This document shows, one piece after another, positions 1 through 14,500 of a DNA stretch of 64,000 nucleotides. Origin of the DNA: Cyprinodon diabolis (lineage: Eukaryota > Chordata > Actinopteri > Cyprinodontiformes > Cyprinodontidae); assembly GCA_030533445.1 (NCBI GenBank), contig CM060064.1:20109626-20173625 (forward strand). Reading direction: 5' to 3'. Numbering within the stretch: position 1 is the first letter of the stretch; the number at the start of each line of letters is the position of its first letter. The notes beneath the pieces were generated by a model. The model ran no database searches, was not told the DNA's origin, and saw only the letters and a list, made by a program, of their open reading frames with translations. Both the position numbers and the translations under genes were made by a program.

Positions 1-925
1 GTGTAGTCTGAAGGCAAACCTTCAGGGTGAAGGTACCTGAGGAGGAGACACACAGAGACACACAGCAGGCTTAGCTGTGCCTCAGGTTCTCTTTTTATAA
101 ATGTTTTTAGTAGCATGTCAGGTGCTGCAAACAGATTGAGCAGCATCTGCCACCTATTCATGATAACAAAGCCTTTTTTCGTTTTTAAGAAGTTACTTTA
201 AAAAAAAAAGGTTTTTAATATCACCCCCAAACTTTTCATTGCTGAAAAAAAGAGCAAACACACAACAGGAAAATACAACTAGATCCCATTGAAAGCATAA
301 ACAAAAGAAAAACAGCTCCTGCAGTAATATCAACATTAAAAACTAAAACATTAAAGAATCTGAAAGAAGCCTAATCAGCTTTACTACCTATACTACTTAA
401 AGTTTTTTTAATTTTCAGGAATGAAGGTAGTGGATAAATGCTCCCTTGGGACTGGCATCAAAATCTTTTTATTTGTCTTTATGAATGTAGTGTCTCTTGA
501 TGCTGAAGTAAGAGTTATGCTTTAAATCTTAGAAAATATTAAAAAAAACGTATTGAGTGAATTTAGAATGTTCTAAAATCTGATGTGGATAGTTATTGAT
601 AGCTAAAAGTATCCAAAGGGAAAAACTATTTCAGTGTTACCGCCATAAGAAATACAAATAAAACAGAAGTTGTAATTGATGTATGGCTGCAACTTTTCTT
701 TTCACACTTTACTGATCAATGTGCTGCTCCATGGGGAAGGCCAGGTATACCACCTTAAGGCTTATAGCCATGAGAAGGATGTGTTCCCTTTCGCTTTCTG
801 CCACTTTACTGTCCATAAAGCTGTCATATAAGGGCCATTGCTGCTACTAAAATAAACATGACACAATACCAATGTGTTTATCTAAAATGTTGCAAAACAT
901 TTTTAAATATTGCTTTGAGTGTAAT
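1..925. other. Intron sequence, nothing recognised
   Basis: AT-rich part of the col14a1 intron that follows the TSPN exon. I see no exon with fitting splice sites, no RNA gene and no repeat with clear ends. Confidence 0.5.
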
Positions 926-1633
926 GGAGCCTAGGCGGAAATTCAACTGAAGAAACTCTGTTTTTTCATAGATCCACCTGCGTCACGGCCAATCGGCTTT
1001 GAACCACTCCTCCACGAAAGCCAATCGGCATCCAAAGCTCATCTTAAAAGGCCTCCGATACGCACCTGTGTGCTCCTGTGCGCATGCGGTCGTTGCACTA
1101 TTTGACTTTATTCAGCTGACCCAGTTTCAACCCACCTGCAGCCCCTCCTCCACCATCGTAGCTAAAACTTCATCAGAGTGTTATTCCTCCCGGACTCTTA
1201 CTGCGTCCCCTGGCTCTCTTAACCGGTCCGGCAGAAGACCGGTTCCAGCCTGGTTCCTCTCCACTGTTGCTTCATGCTTGCTTATCATGGACAGGTTCTC
1301 TCAACCTGTGTCATCCAACTGGACTTCCATCTTCCAGGTCCCTGTGTGAAGTTCTAGTATCAGCTCACGCAGTCCACTGGATCTCCCCATAAAGCTCAGC
1401 AGAACGTCTCGCTAACCAGCAGTCTACAGACTGACCAACTTCATCTATCTCCACTCCACCACCAGTTTCACGCCTGGGGGGGAAACAGCCCTATTCTTTG
1501 CTCCTGTTCATCCATATCTATCAAACTTAAGCGCTATGTTTCCTGCAGAGATCTGAGTGCCAAAGGCAAAGTAATTGTATCAATACATTTCTCCTAATTG
1601 TCTTTTCTCTTCGTGTGAGTTTTTCAGATTGAA
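926..1633 (+). repeat. Unclassified ~0.7-kb interspersed repeat, copy 1
   Basis: Begins GGAGCCTAGGCGGAA and ends CAGATTGAA. It matches the reverse complement of 34705-35461 along its whole length. Compared with copy 2 it lacks about 40 bp around 1245, the module that copy 2 shares with the L2 3' UTR. It carries a G7 run near 1476. It does not begin TG or end CA, so it is not an obvious LTR. A non-autonomous partner of an L2 LINE is possible (inference). Confidence 0.8.
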
Positions 1634-2332
1634 TTGTTAAATATCAGAGTAATTTCTGTCAAGCTCTAAAATGAACTCTGGCTCCACTAACAAAGTTTTC
1701 TTTCAGGGATCAGCAAATACATTGCAATGACTAAAATAATATCTACCATAGAATATGCAACTGTCCAATCAACTGGGATTTGAATTAATTTCAGTTCTAT
1801 CTTTGTTTTTCTGAAAGCAAAAACTTCTCATGAAGAAACCATCCCACTATGATGGAATTAAAAAATCTAAAAATTTTATTCATCTTTAACTTGCCAGTAT
1901 GATACAAAAAAAAAAAAACAACACAGATTTATCTAAAGTAAAGAAACTGTTGTGCACTCTGGTTAGAGTGTTTTTTTCCTGTAATGTCCAGTGTTTTATG
2001 TATGTCAAACTTAACATTTACAGAGTCAGCTGGGGTTTTATTAGACAATAAAAAATAGTTCACAAAAACTTTCGATTTTACTCAGTTAAGAGCTTCTGTG
2101 TTTCTAAAAGAAAGTATGTCCCAAGGAGAACAACTGATGTTTGTTCTCAAAGCTCCCACAAGCAAGTGGTCACTTTTAGCTTTGAGTGTTAAGAATGTTT
2201 TTGGGCAAACTAAAGAAGTAATTTGATTTACAAAATGTTTAGCAAGTTTTGAAGTGAAACTAGAGGCATGATTAAGAGATGTAATTTTACAGTGTGTAGT
2301 TGGTGTCTCAATGAGGACATGTTTTTGCTCAC
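1634..2332. other. Intron sequence, nothing recognised
   Basis: AT-rich intron directly downstream (in gene sense) of the TSPN exon. No further coding segment with matching phase was found here. Confidence 0.5.
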
Positions 2333-2471
2333 TTGGTGGGCTGTGAAACCAGAGCATCGCGGTGTAACCTGTAGCAGGGGTAGCTGTTAAATGAACCAGG
2401 CTCCATAGAAACTCCAGGTATGGTGCTGTACTCCTTCTCTACCAGGCCAAACTTCTCCATCATTTTAAAAC
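2333..2471 (-). CDS. col14a1: col14a1 exon: start of TSPN domain
   Basis: Encodes [37 protein letters not shown] and RDALVSQPT, the first strands of the thrombospondin-N-like domain that precedes the collagen triple helix. Acceptor ...GCTTCAG, donor GTGAGCAA. It is the last exon in the window; the rest lies left of position 1. Confidence 0.94.
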
Positions 2472-2537
2472 CTGAAGCAGAATCATTAGAGTCATGGTTA
2501 ACCCCTAAAAGGATTACCTTCATTATCATCATCATCG

Positions 2538-2578
<41 letters not shown>

Positions 2579-5500
2579 CCGCTAAACTTAAGCAACATTA
2601 TTGCCGTCATTGTTCATTTTCTGCAGAAGGACCTTTGTCAGTCTGCAAAAATATTAATAACTTTCCCAAGTTTCTTACCTGCCAGTGTATTGCCACTCAT
2701 CAGAACAGATGGACAAGCTGAAAGACAGGGAGAGTTTATCATTTCTATGACTAATCTGAAACTTAACAACTTTTAAATTAACTCAAGAAATGCCGTGATT
2801 CTCATGTGCGCTAATTCTGTCTGTGTTTTGAAAAAAAAAGTGAGTTGGTCCTACTCACTGGCAGTGGCGGCCTCACAGACAAAGGTGATAAGCTGCTCTT
2901 CTATTTTCTTCACAGCGTCCAAATCATCCACGAAAAAGACGTGCCTGTCACTAGGTTTACTGGCAATATTCACCAGCTCTCCATAGTCTGCATCCGCAAA
3001 TCCAATTGCAAAGATTATGTAGCCTAAAAAAGGGGTGAAACAGAACATTTTCAGACAAGCTTGGGGTGAATGACCTAAATTAAAAATGACTTCCCTAATT
3101 TAGCACTGTAGAACTGAGGAGTATGCCTATAGTCTACTATTAGGCGTTTTAAATCAGATTTTTGAAGTGTTCGTCAAAACTAAAGGGATGCCCCAGAAGT
3201 CAGAATTGCCACGATGAAATTCAGGGGATCTCCCAGGTTCAATATTCAAATAAAACTTACTCAAAGTTGCAAAAATGGCTACATTTTGACTCTTTATACT
3301 GTAGGTAGCATCTCATTAATTCACTGTCATCCAGTGTTGTTCAATTTAAACTATTCAATATTTCTTTTGGTGTTTAAACGCATCAGTGGGAGAAAATGAA
3401 TTCTTAGCTTTTATTATTAATAATTGCCTGTTGTAAAGCTTTAATCAAATATGGCTGCTATGCATTACTATGCAACTGAAGTTGCATGGGTTTTTTATAT
3501 TTATAAACACTTTAGATGGGTTGAATCTTTTAAAACGGTTCATTATTACAATATAATTAACAATGAGAGAAATAACCATATGAAAACTCTGATATTTTGC
3601 AGGTTCACCCACTTAGAAACCATGGAGAGATCTGAAATTGTTACCATAGGTGCATGTCCACTATGAGAGACATAATCTAAAAAAAATATATATATCCAGA
3701 AATCATATATCATATATGATTTTTTTTACTATTTATTTGTATGATACAGCTGCAAATAAGTATCTGAAAACCTGTCTATCAGCTAGAATTCTGACTTTCA
3801 AAAACCTGCTAGTCAGCCTTCAAAATGTCCACCGCCACTTTATTATCCTAAATTAAATGCACCTGTTCGAGGTCATTAGTTGCATAAAGAAACCTGTCCA
3901 TCTCATATAATCAGTAAGAATCCAACTACTAACATAGCCAAGACCAAAGTACCATCCAAAGACACTAGACACAATATTTTAAACCTTCACAGGGCTGGAA
4001 ATGGCTGCAGGGAAATTACCAAGCAGCTTGGTGAAAAAGGTCCACTGTTGGAGCAATCATTAGATAATGGAAGAATCTTAACATGACTGTCAATCTCCCT
4101 CGGAGTGGGGCTCAAAGCAAGATCTCACCTCGAAATCAGCCCTGAAATACAGGAGCTGGTCAATGACCTGAAAAGAACTGGGACCACCGTTTCCAAGTTT
4201 ACTGTTGGTAATACACTAAGACATCATGGTTTAAAATCATGCATGGCTTGAAAGGCACCCCTGCTTAAACCAGCACAAGTCAAGGTCCTTCTTAAGTTTG
4301 TTAATGGCCATTTGGATGATTCAGAGGAGTCGTTGGAGAAAGTCATGAGGTCAGATAAGACTAATATGGAACTTTATGATCATAATTCCACTAACTGTGT
4401 TTGGAGAAAGAAGAATGATGAGTATCATCCCAAGAACACCATCCCTACTCTGAGGCACGGGGTGGTAGCATCATTTTTGGGGGTGTTTTTCTTCACATGG
4501 GACAGGGCAACTGCGCTGTATTGAGAGGATGACCAGGGCCCTGTATTGTGAGATTTTGGGGAACAAACTCACTCTCAGTTAGAGCATTAAAGATGGGCCC
4601 GGCCTGGGTCTTCCAACATGACAAGAACTAGGATAACCAAGGAGTGGCTCTGGAAGAAGCATCATGGTTCTAGCATGGCCTAGCCAGTCTCCAGACCTAA
4701 ACCCAATAGAGAATCTTTGGAGGGAGCCCAGAAACCTTACTGATCTATAAAAGATCTATGTGGAGGAGCGGGCCACAATCCCACCTGAAATGTGTGCAAA
4801 CCTGATGAAAATCTACAGAAAAAACATTTTACCTCTGGAATTGCAAACAAAGGCTACGGTACCAACTAACAACATTGATTTTCTCAGGTGTTCAAATAGT
4901 TATTTGCAGCTTTATCATACAAAAAAATAGTTTAAAAAATCATATATTTTGATTTCTGGATTTTTTTAAAGAATATGTCTGTAACAGTAGACATGCTTTT
5001 TTTTGCATTTTCAGACCCCTACATGATGAAAAACGTCTAATCTCATTAGTTTTACAACTTTCAACTGGATTACAATCAACCCAGGTTTTAAATTAGTCCA
5101 GCTCCAACTTCTAACTGTTGGGATCTGGAGCTGTACCACCTTCCTCCAGCAGAGTGCGCAGTGGGTCTCCTGGAGCTGGAGTCTTCCAGCACACCTGAGA
5201 CGTATCTACTCATCAGGAGACCTGCCCTTTATAACCAGCTGCCAGACCTTGCTTCAACGCCGCAGTGTTGACCTTAGTTTGGTTAGCAACCTGAGCCTTG
5301 AAACTGAAAGAATCTTAGCTATCTCTGGAGAGAGATCAGATTCTAACTCTCTTCTGTTTTTGCCTCACAGGAAACCTGTCTCTAGCCTGAAGCTCTGGAT
5401 GAGCTTAACCTGCCAATCTGCCCTGGAGAGCCAAACCTGAAGATTCCTATGTGGATTCCCCTGCTGCTCTTAGTTAAGAGCTGGAAACTCTGATCAAGGT

Positions 5501-8500
5501 CTGCCATTAAAGTCAGAAGCTAGACGCTGCAGCTGCTCTTGAACTCTGCTGAACAAACAGTCTCTGGACCCAACGGTTCCCTCTCTCTCAAAGAGAAGCC
5601 CGGATTCAGTCAAGGTATAATTCTGAATTATCAAAGACTCATTCTCATCTGCCTGCCTTCTAATCAAACCATCTTCTCAGCAGACTTCTGTGAACCAGCC
5701 CGGACCAGCTCCTGACCCAGTACATTGTCTCTTTGTTTGTGAAACATTTCAATAAACCCTGTTTAACTTTTACCCAGCCTCCGTTGTGTTCTGCATATGG
5801 GCTAAGAACCTGAACCCATCATGACACTAACATAAAACTTAGCAATATTTGAAAGTCAGAAATCCAGTTAATTGACCAGTTTCAGTTTAATGGTCTACTA
5901 GCAGCAAACAAGTAAATATAAACTTATATTCATCTCATGTGCTTGATAACCAAAAGATTTACAGAACTATGTGTTCCACTAAAGGTATTAGGCCATATTA
6001 CAGTCTGAATCAGGGTCCCTCAAATCTGGTCCTCAAGGTCAGATTGTCCCGCACCTTGACTGGAATTGCATTTTCACATTTCTAAAATGTTGAAAATCGA
6101 GCTTCCAAAGTACAACTAGAATTCAGCTGTCCAAAGTGCAATATTGGGGTGTAACTTCATTCCCCAATCCAAGCTCTGGTATCCAAGAAAGATATCATGG
6201 TATAGTCAAGAATTTTACAGTTAAACAACACACATACCCTCCATTTGCATCTCCTTTGACACTTTGTTGACATCATCTTGTGAACGACCATCAGTCAGAA
6301 CTACCAGAACCTTGGGAACACCCCTCCTCGCTCCTGCATCTGAGGTGAAGATGGATTCCTTCACATGTTTAATGGCTCGACCTAAGAAAAAAAAAAAACA
6401 ATTCAGACGTATAAAAACAAAAAACAACATCCACCTTAAACATTAATGTCTAACTATTTAGTACACTGCCTATATGAACCTTTAAACTCTTTTTCGACTC
6501 TTAAACAATGTTTTATTGCAGTAGCATAATCTACCACAAGAAATAAGACTAAATTTAAGAATAAAAAAACCCTCTGCTGCCATTTTTTAGGTAATAAGTC
6601 CCAGTGGTATTGGGAGGTATTGTACATATCAGTATAAGGAGGCTAACAATGTGTGAAACAGCAACTAGGTTCAGAAAATCTTTGTAGTTTTAGTTCTGTT
6701 TGTAGATTTTGGTTTCTCTGGGCGAGCCTAAACCCAAAACCTAAAATAGAAACTAGCCAGATTTGTTGTGGCCCTTTTTCAGTTCAGCCTTATGACACTT
6801 ATACTCCTAAAGGGTTATCAGTCATTTCCAGTAAATGTCTGACTGACAGATTTGTGCAGCTCATGTGCTGTAAAACTTACATTACTTACAAAACTTACAA
6901 CATTAAAAGGCCTTTTCATCACTCTATTGATTACTCTAGGTCTTGTTCCCTTAAGTTGCAGAAACTCCCTTCATCAGAACCAGCCCCCTTATGGAATTAC
7001 GTCTTTTAAATTCAACCCACATTAAAAGCCTATTTATGAATCTACAGATAGAATTGGCTTCCTTTGGTTAATTATTATTGCTGCTTGATTGTCCGTAAAT
7101 TTCCTCAACTAACAGTTTAATTATATTATTTTCATAATCGATGTGTGATGAAACTTCTGGAGAAAAACACTGCAAAATACAAGCTAGCAAATTACTATGT
7201 AACTGTACAGCCATTAATCTGAAAAAAAGTATTTATAAAAATCTAAAAAATAACACCCTAAAAGACAGAAATGTTTACACTTCGTAAAAAAATAAAAATA
7301 AAACCAAAATTGTTTGGCCAACCACAACAATGGAACCACAGAGGAAAATCCTCTCTGATTAAGAGTACATTAGTACAAATGTATTTATTTTTGTATTGGC
7401 ATTAATAACACACAATACTGAAGGTTAAGAATTGTTAAAACCTCACAAACTTGCCTCTACCTTTAAAGCTGACTTGGAGACTGAGAAATTAGACTAACAT
7501 AGACAAGTCATGCTGTAGACTTTAGCAAAAGTTGGCAGTGGACTGATCACCTGCTAATAAAGCTTATCGTTCAATATCAAATGTCTAGACAGCTTTAAAA
7601 GGTTTCTAGGGCCGCCCCTAATAAAGGCCATGTCTCTGCATACTGCTCTGTGAATTTAATAAATCCTTACTTGAACGTGGATAGGCTTTGGCCTCACCAC
7701 AGCACAGCATTAGATATGGTAGCTTTTTACAATGTGTATAAAGGAAGCATTGCTCTGACAGCTCGTATTTCCCCATCAAGTGAATAAACTAAGAGGTATT
7801 AATATCAAGCAAGTAAACAGTTTAATTTACACACAAGATGTTTTATAATCCAGAGCAAAATAATCATTAGGTGCATTATTATTTACATCAGCAGGTCATA
7901 TGGGATCTGCGTTAATGCTTATGCAAATAGATCTAGAGTCTGAATGACTTGTTCAAATCAGGTGATAATTAAACTCAAAATGTTGCATACATTCGACGAT
8001 CACCAATAAATTGATCAATACTGTAAAGCTTTTTGTTATGGCTCCATCATCAAACCTCAAACTACAGTTTCTGATGATATCATAACTTTCTTTATTTGTC
8101 ATGAATCTGTCAGTGATAACAAATGACAAACTGTCAGCCTGTGAAATGTAGTGATGTCAGACATCTGGGAGCGGTACATCTGTTTCTACACTCTGATTGT
8201 GACGAGCATGACTAGAAATACAGCAGCTAGCGAAGGATGAAGTGACACACAAGACAGCACATGGAAGGAGGGGGGGTAGATAGAGCAGGGGATTGGTGGA
8301 TGGAGATTAAGACAGAATGTTCTTATGAAACAACAAACATTGAAGTTAATATATTATTGCACTTTTCAAGTAAGTTTATGTTCAAGCATTGCTTGTCAAA
8401 ATGCAATCCAATTTCTAAAGAGTGTTTGAGGACAAACAGGATTTTCTGCGTTTTTTTAGCTTTGATCCTGCTGCCTAGGAAGTGTAATACCTTTATTAGA

Positions 8501-11500
8501 AACATAATTATTCAAATAATGTCGTTTTCATATCAAAAACACATAAGCCTGTTGAAAACTAAGAAGGATTCAAGTCATACACAAAGTAATACATAGCCGT
8601 GATAAAGAACTAATGATAATGGTCTCACAGTTTAATGCTGAAAAACAAAGTGCACTTTGAAAAATCCCAAAAAACAAAACACTTGGGTTGATCTTGCTGT
8701 GATGAAACCAGCATTTAACTACAGGGTCAAAGATTGTGACCCAATGTGATGGGCTAAGGCTAGATGGGCTTATTGTTTTTAACCCCGTAACACCCATTGC
8801 TGCAAATATGCAAGAAACCCTTTGTATTAAGTACACAGCCAAAAAGGCATTCCCTCAGTGCCAGTTATTCAACATTTATGGTGGACCTGAGAACCTTGGC
8901 AAACTCATTCCATCACTTGATAATGGTGTGTTTCACTGACCATTACAGTATATATGTTGTCACAAATTTGTAATATACCTTAATTTGTACTTACAGTAGT
9001 TTTAAAAAGAATAGAGAGTGTAAACATTTCCATTTGGCAACTACCGGTACTTAAAGGCAAAAGACTTATATATATATATATTTTTTTTTTTGGATTTCTC
9101 AATTTGTATATGTATTCAGGAGTCTACGGTGTAAGAGAGGACTTTAAACACTTTGAACTAATGTCCTAACTAAAACACCACTCTGTGAAATTATCTTCTT
9201 TATTCAGCAATATTACATAATGGTACTGTTTATTTTCCTTTTTAAAAGATTTAATTTCAGTGAAGTCTGATGGTTATGTATGGCACGGCTTATACACTAA
9301 AGGAAAAAGGACAGATTTTATCTTGATAATGTTGTGACAATGTTCAAATGCATCAAGCATTAAACTCCCTTTTGTTGCTACACTTTCAGGTTGGCAACAT
9401 TGTTTTATTACCTCAAAATAGAAGTTGTGATCTGAATCTTACTACACTAGATTACTACACCATGTTGGGTAATTGTACTTCCTGCGGTGGGGCTGTTAGC
9501 TTTTTAAAAGCAAAATCAAATGAAAAACCATTTAGGTAGCAACTTAGTTAATGCATTTTAAATTAATTTGTTAGCACCTAAAACACAGCAACTCTTGTAA
9601 AAAGATCCAAAACAAATGCGAAATCAAAAACTTTATCCTAGTTTAAGCAAGGTATATTTGTATAAAGGTAAAAAAAAAAGCAAGCAAATGCTTAAAAACA
9701 ATAACCTTAAAAATGTTTTGTGTATGTGGTTTTAGTCCCTTTACTCTGATATGCTTTAGTAATATCCGCTGTGAGCAACTGACTTCATAAGTCACTAAAT
9801 ATTTTAATAGAGCCAACTAATTCATTAATCTAATATCAGAATAAATGCAGTTCAGTCATGTGAAGGCCTCGCAGGTTTGAACACCAAGGAACACTGCAGA
9901 AAGGTAGGGAAGAAACTTGTGAGCAAGCTAAGGTTATAAAACAATATCACAAGCTTAAAGTATTTGATTAATCTCTATTTAACCCAGCATGTTACAAAAA
10001 TAAACGTTCCAAACTATGGCCTATTATCTAAACTGACAGGCTGAGGAGTCGGAGAATGAAGGAAGGGGGTCATGGGAAATGTGCAGGAGTTGCTGCAAGG
10101 AGCTGCCAACAGAATTTGAGGGGAAATTCTGCTGGCAAAAGAAAAAGAAAAAAAGCGATTTTTGAAAAGCTAAACCAAGTCCAACTATGGCTGAGGCAGC
10201 ATGATGCTGTGCATTCCTCAGCAGGGACAGGACAGCTTTGAGTTGTTAGGAAAATTGATAAAGGTTAAACAGAGAAACTCAGGATCCAAAAAAGATTCTG
10301 CAAATTACTTAAAACTGGGAGGTTTTATGTCAAAGAGCTCCAACTTAAAATGAATGAATGTTTTCTTTTTTTGTATGTATCAATATTTTACAACTGCCTA
10401 GTCAAAATCCAGACCTCAATTTGGTCAAATCTACATGGGAACAATTCAACACTTATCTTAGAATGTTTTTCCAACTAATCTGGCTAAGCTTGGGAAAATA
10501 TTTTCCAAAAAATGGGAAAAAATGTCAAACTTTTTGTCAACTGGACCTGACATCTCCCCCCAAAAAGATTTGTCATTTAAACAGTAATAGAAAACAGGTT
10601 CTGGTTGTGACAAAATGTATTTAAAGGTAAAGGTGTATGAATGCTTTACTAGTTAACATAAATCCATAATGAAAACAAATAAAAAGCAGTTCATGGATTT
10701 ACCAATATTAACTATAACAAATACTGCAGGCAGCATTTTAACAGAATTTGAAACCCTACATCTTTTTACAGTTATACTAAAACACATAGTATATTTACAT
10801 ATCTTTAAAACAAAGCAGCTGTAAGTTTTGTTGATAATAAATGCCACCTTTGTTTTTTCTTTTTGGTAAGCATAAAGATAAAGACTTCCTCATTTAACCA
10901 TGTAATGCCAAATGTATCATATTTGATAGATACGGTTTCTGAAATGTTTTGCGTCCGACACCTTTTGCATAATTTAATGGTAAAAACTTTGCTCAAAATC
11001 CTATTGTACACAATCAGATATACCTGATAACAGAGGGCAGAGGACTACACAAAAAATAATCTTGACTTATAGTAATAAATTATTAATATCAAAAATGTAT
11101 TTCTGTTTTTTCTTTTTACATATTTTGTTAAAAGGCCAAATAAGGACTTCAAACCAAAATAAAGTAATTTTCTGTTTTGTTTTATTCTTGGATCTGGCTT
11201 TAAAGGGTTAAACATTATACTCCTGTAAAGGTGAGAGACAAAGAGAAATAGGCAGATAGTCAGATCTTGCATCTGTGAGCATTAGTTGATCCTAATGAGA
11301 GCTTGCTGCCTCTGTTTCTGACGATGAAATATCATGGTTCATTTTCTGCTTTTCCATAAGACGCATGCATTTTGTTTGGATAATGTCATGTCAGCTATAA
11401 CACTCGCTTCATCTCCTTCTGTTAAGCTGTAAGCAAATAGAGATGATATTTGTGGAGACCTGCGAACAAAACGAAAAGGATGAAGAAAGCAAAGTGAGAG

Positions 11501-14500
11501 AGGCAGGAGGAGAGAGAAGGAGGTGGGCCAGTATTAATTTGCAAAGAGGTCGCTCACAGACTCTAGATGAATGAAAGGGCTGCTGACAACATTTCCAATA
11601 AAAACAGAGACCTGTTGAATTACTGACAAAGATCTTGTGTGTTTAACGGAGGAAACTTTCATACTGCTTATAATGCCTCCTGACTCTGTATTAGAAATGT
11701 GTTCTCCCTGCAGTAAGTGAAAGTTTGGATCTAGACTGAATATATTTAGCTGAATAGATTTAACAGGCTTTTTTGGCAGCGCCGGAATGAAAAAAACATC
11801 CGGCTTGACAACCTATCTTGCAGATGTTTACAAAGTACCACAATCAAATAAATAAATACTAATAAAAATGTCATATATGTTTTCCTACATGAAAAAACAG
11901 AGAAATACATTTTTCAAGGCATTAAATAAAAAAACAATAGTTTTATACTCAAAATTCTGCTTAACTGCTTCATATTTCCTTTTCTAGCCTATCAGGCAAT
12001 AAAACTATTCCTACATCTTGCCAAACAGAGTCTAAAATCTGATTGATGCACAACAGACATCTGCTGACCAATCAGCTTATCTGAAGCACTACTAGCCCCG
12101 CCCCTCAACAGCTAAAATAATTCCCAAAGTGCTGCAACAATAGGAAAACATGCATTAAAATAAATAGTTATAAATACTCTATTGACTGATACTGAAAATA
12201 TATTGTAACTATTTTCTAACACTTCATAAAATATTGAAGAAATCATCATAATATTTATGCTTTAGCCATTTTTATTTTGCAACATCTATTTATTGATTGT
12301 GTCTTCAATTATATCTAATGGCGCTGTCACATCTTGACGATTTAGCCAGCGCATGCCGAAATCCCAGAATCTCCTAAATCACTAGCATATGCTGAACTTA
12401 CTGTGTATTTTTTCAATTTTGGGCGTATACATAGAGTATTCATAACGAGTCCAGAATTTATGTCCAATGAAAGTGTATCTTATGCATAACGCACAGCAGC
12501 GTTATGCCCAAAATTTCTTAATGTACTTGCCGTATGTTGACATGTTTCAGTGTACTTCAGTGTGGTCATAACTTATACAAAACTTACCCATAACTTATCC
12601 AACTTACATCAGCGTTTTTGCCAAATTCTTCGTACACTGGGCTTTAGCTGGCTAAATTGTCAAGGTGTGATAGCGCCATAAACGATCAGATAGATCAATA
12701 TGTACTCAGTGATATTCATGTTTGACCATGGGCCTTTTGCGCCTGATATAAAAGGTTTTAAACAAGTCAACATGTTTAATATAAATCAATACTAAAAGCT
12801 GATATGAAGTTGAAGGCATGTCAGCATTCAATATTGAAACACAGTGAAAAGAGGCATTGAAAAAGTAAAAATTTCTCCAATGCATTAATATTTCACAACA
12901 TGGAGAACTAAGGTTACGAAAGGAAGCTTGATTAACTTGAGAGATTCTGGAGATCTTAAAGATTCTGTTCTTACTTCACACAAAATAAGTCATTTCAGTT
13001 AGTCAGACAGTATTTCTTTCCAGAGATGTAAATGGATCCTTCCCACTGCATTATGAAAACACTCATTGAAAAGAAAAGTTAGTTTAAAAAGACATTGTGG
13101 AAATATTAGGCTTAGAGCTTTTACTCCCAGGATCAATATTTAGGACCATCTAAGGACTCTAAGCTGTATAAATATAAATCTGTTTTATGAGGGGAAACTG
13201 CTGTCTGCAATACTGCTATGGGATTTCTATCAGACATCTGAGGTAAATTTAGACTGAGGTAAGACGAAGAAATAATTGTGAGTTACTTTGAAAATGAAAC
13301 AGTCAGCCGAGTAATCAAGGTAAAGCCATTCTCTGACCTGTCTTGGTGTTCCCCCCCTTGTATCTGATCTTCTGGATGGCTTCCAGCAGAGCTTCCTTGT
13401 TGCTGTGAGAACTCAGCAGAAATTCTGTCCGTGCATCATCACTGAACTGAGCAACGGCCACCTGAGGAGAATTGGACATGGAAAATAAGTTCAGAGGACA
13501 GTAAAAAAAATATGGTTTCAGCATTAACTTCCAATCCATCTGAGCCTATCATGTCTAAAAACCTGCAATAAAGAAATGGATTTCTCAGAAAACAACCGTC
13601 CAGCTGATTCACATTAGAACCAAACTATCATCACTTCAGAGAAGATTCAACATTGGTCAGCACAGGTTTGGTTCAGCAAACTTCAAAACAAGAAATAAAT
13701 CAGATTACTTAAGTTAGGCTTTATAAAGAAACATGTTTGCTGTTAAGTCTAAGCTATTTAATATCTATTTCAGTTTCATTTGAAATGTTCAGACAAATCA
13801 AAAAATCCATAATTTTATTATTGGACTGTATAGCATACAGATTTCTACGGAAGATGATTAGGGCCACTGGGAAAAAACAACAACTGATTTTTAAATTTTA
13901 TTTCAATATAATATGAGAAAAAAGTCAGAATTCTGACTTTAATCTCAGAATTCTGACTTTAATCTCTGAATTCCGACTTTTTTCTCAGAATTCTGACTTT
14001 ATTCTCAGAATTCTAACTTTAATCTCAGAATTCTAACTTTAATCTCTGAATTCCGACTTTTTTCTCAGAATTCTGACTTTATTCTCAGAATTCTAACTTT
14101 AATCTCAGAATTCTAACTTTAATCTCAGAATTCTGACTTTAATCACTGAATTCTGACAGCTAACAAATATGTTAGCATCAAGCCGTAGCTACTGTATGTC
14201 TGTTTTGAAGACTAAACTAGCCCTTGTGTGTTACTCACCTTCTGCTCTTCTATTAAAGAAATAGTATCACCGGGGACCCCTCAGGCACCTAATTCCATCA
14301 TTTTCCACCAATGTGTTACTGTTCCTCCCAAAAAACTCACATCTTTGACAGTGAAGCTGAGTGCTCCCACATCTCTTCTTTCATGGTGCCCATCTACATT
14401 AAGATCCAGAATTCTGAGAAAAAATCAGAATTCTGAGATTAAAGTCAGAATTCTGACTTTTTTCTCATATTATACCGAAATAGAATTCAAAAATCAGCTA

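Noticed and set aside
999..1349. 116-codon + strand frame
   Set aside because: It lies inside a repeat whose second copy does not keep the frame, and has no family resemblance.
2329..2610. Minus-strand frame with a long poly-methionine stretch
   Set aside because: The first part is the real TSPN exon; the methionines come from the ATC microsatellite in the intron beyond the splice acceptor.
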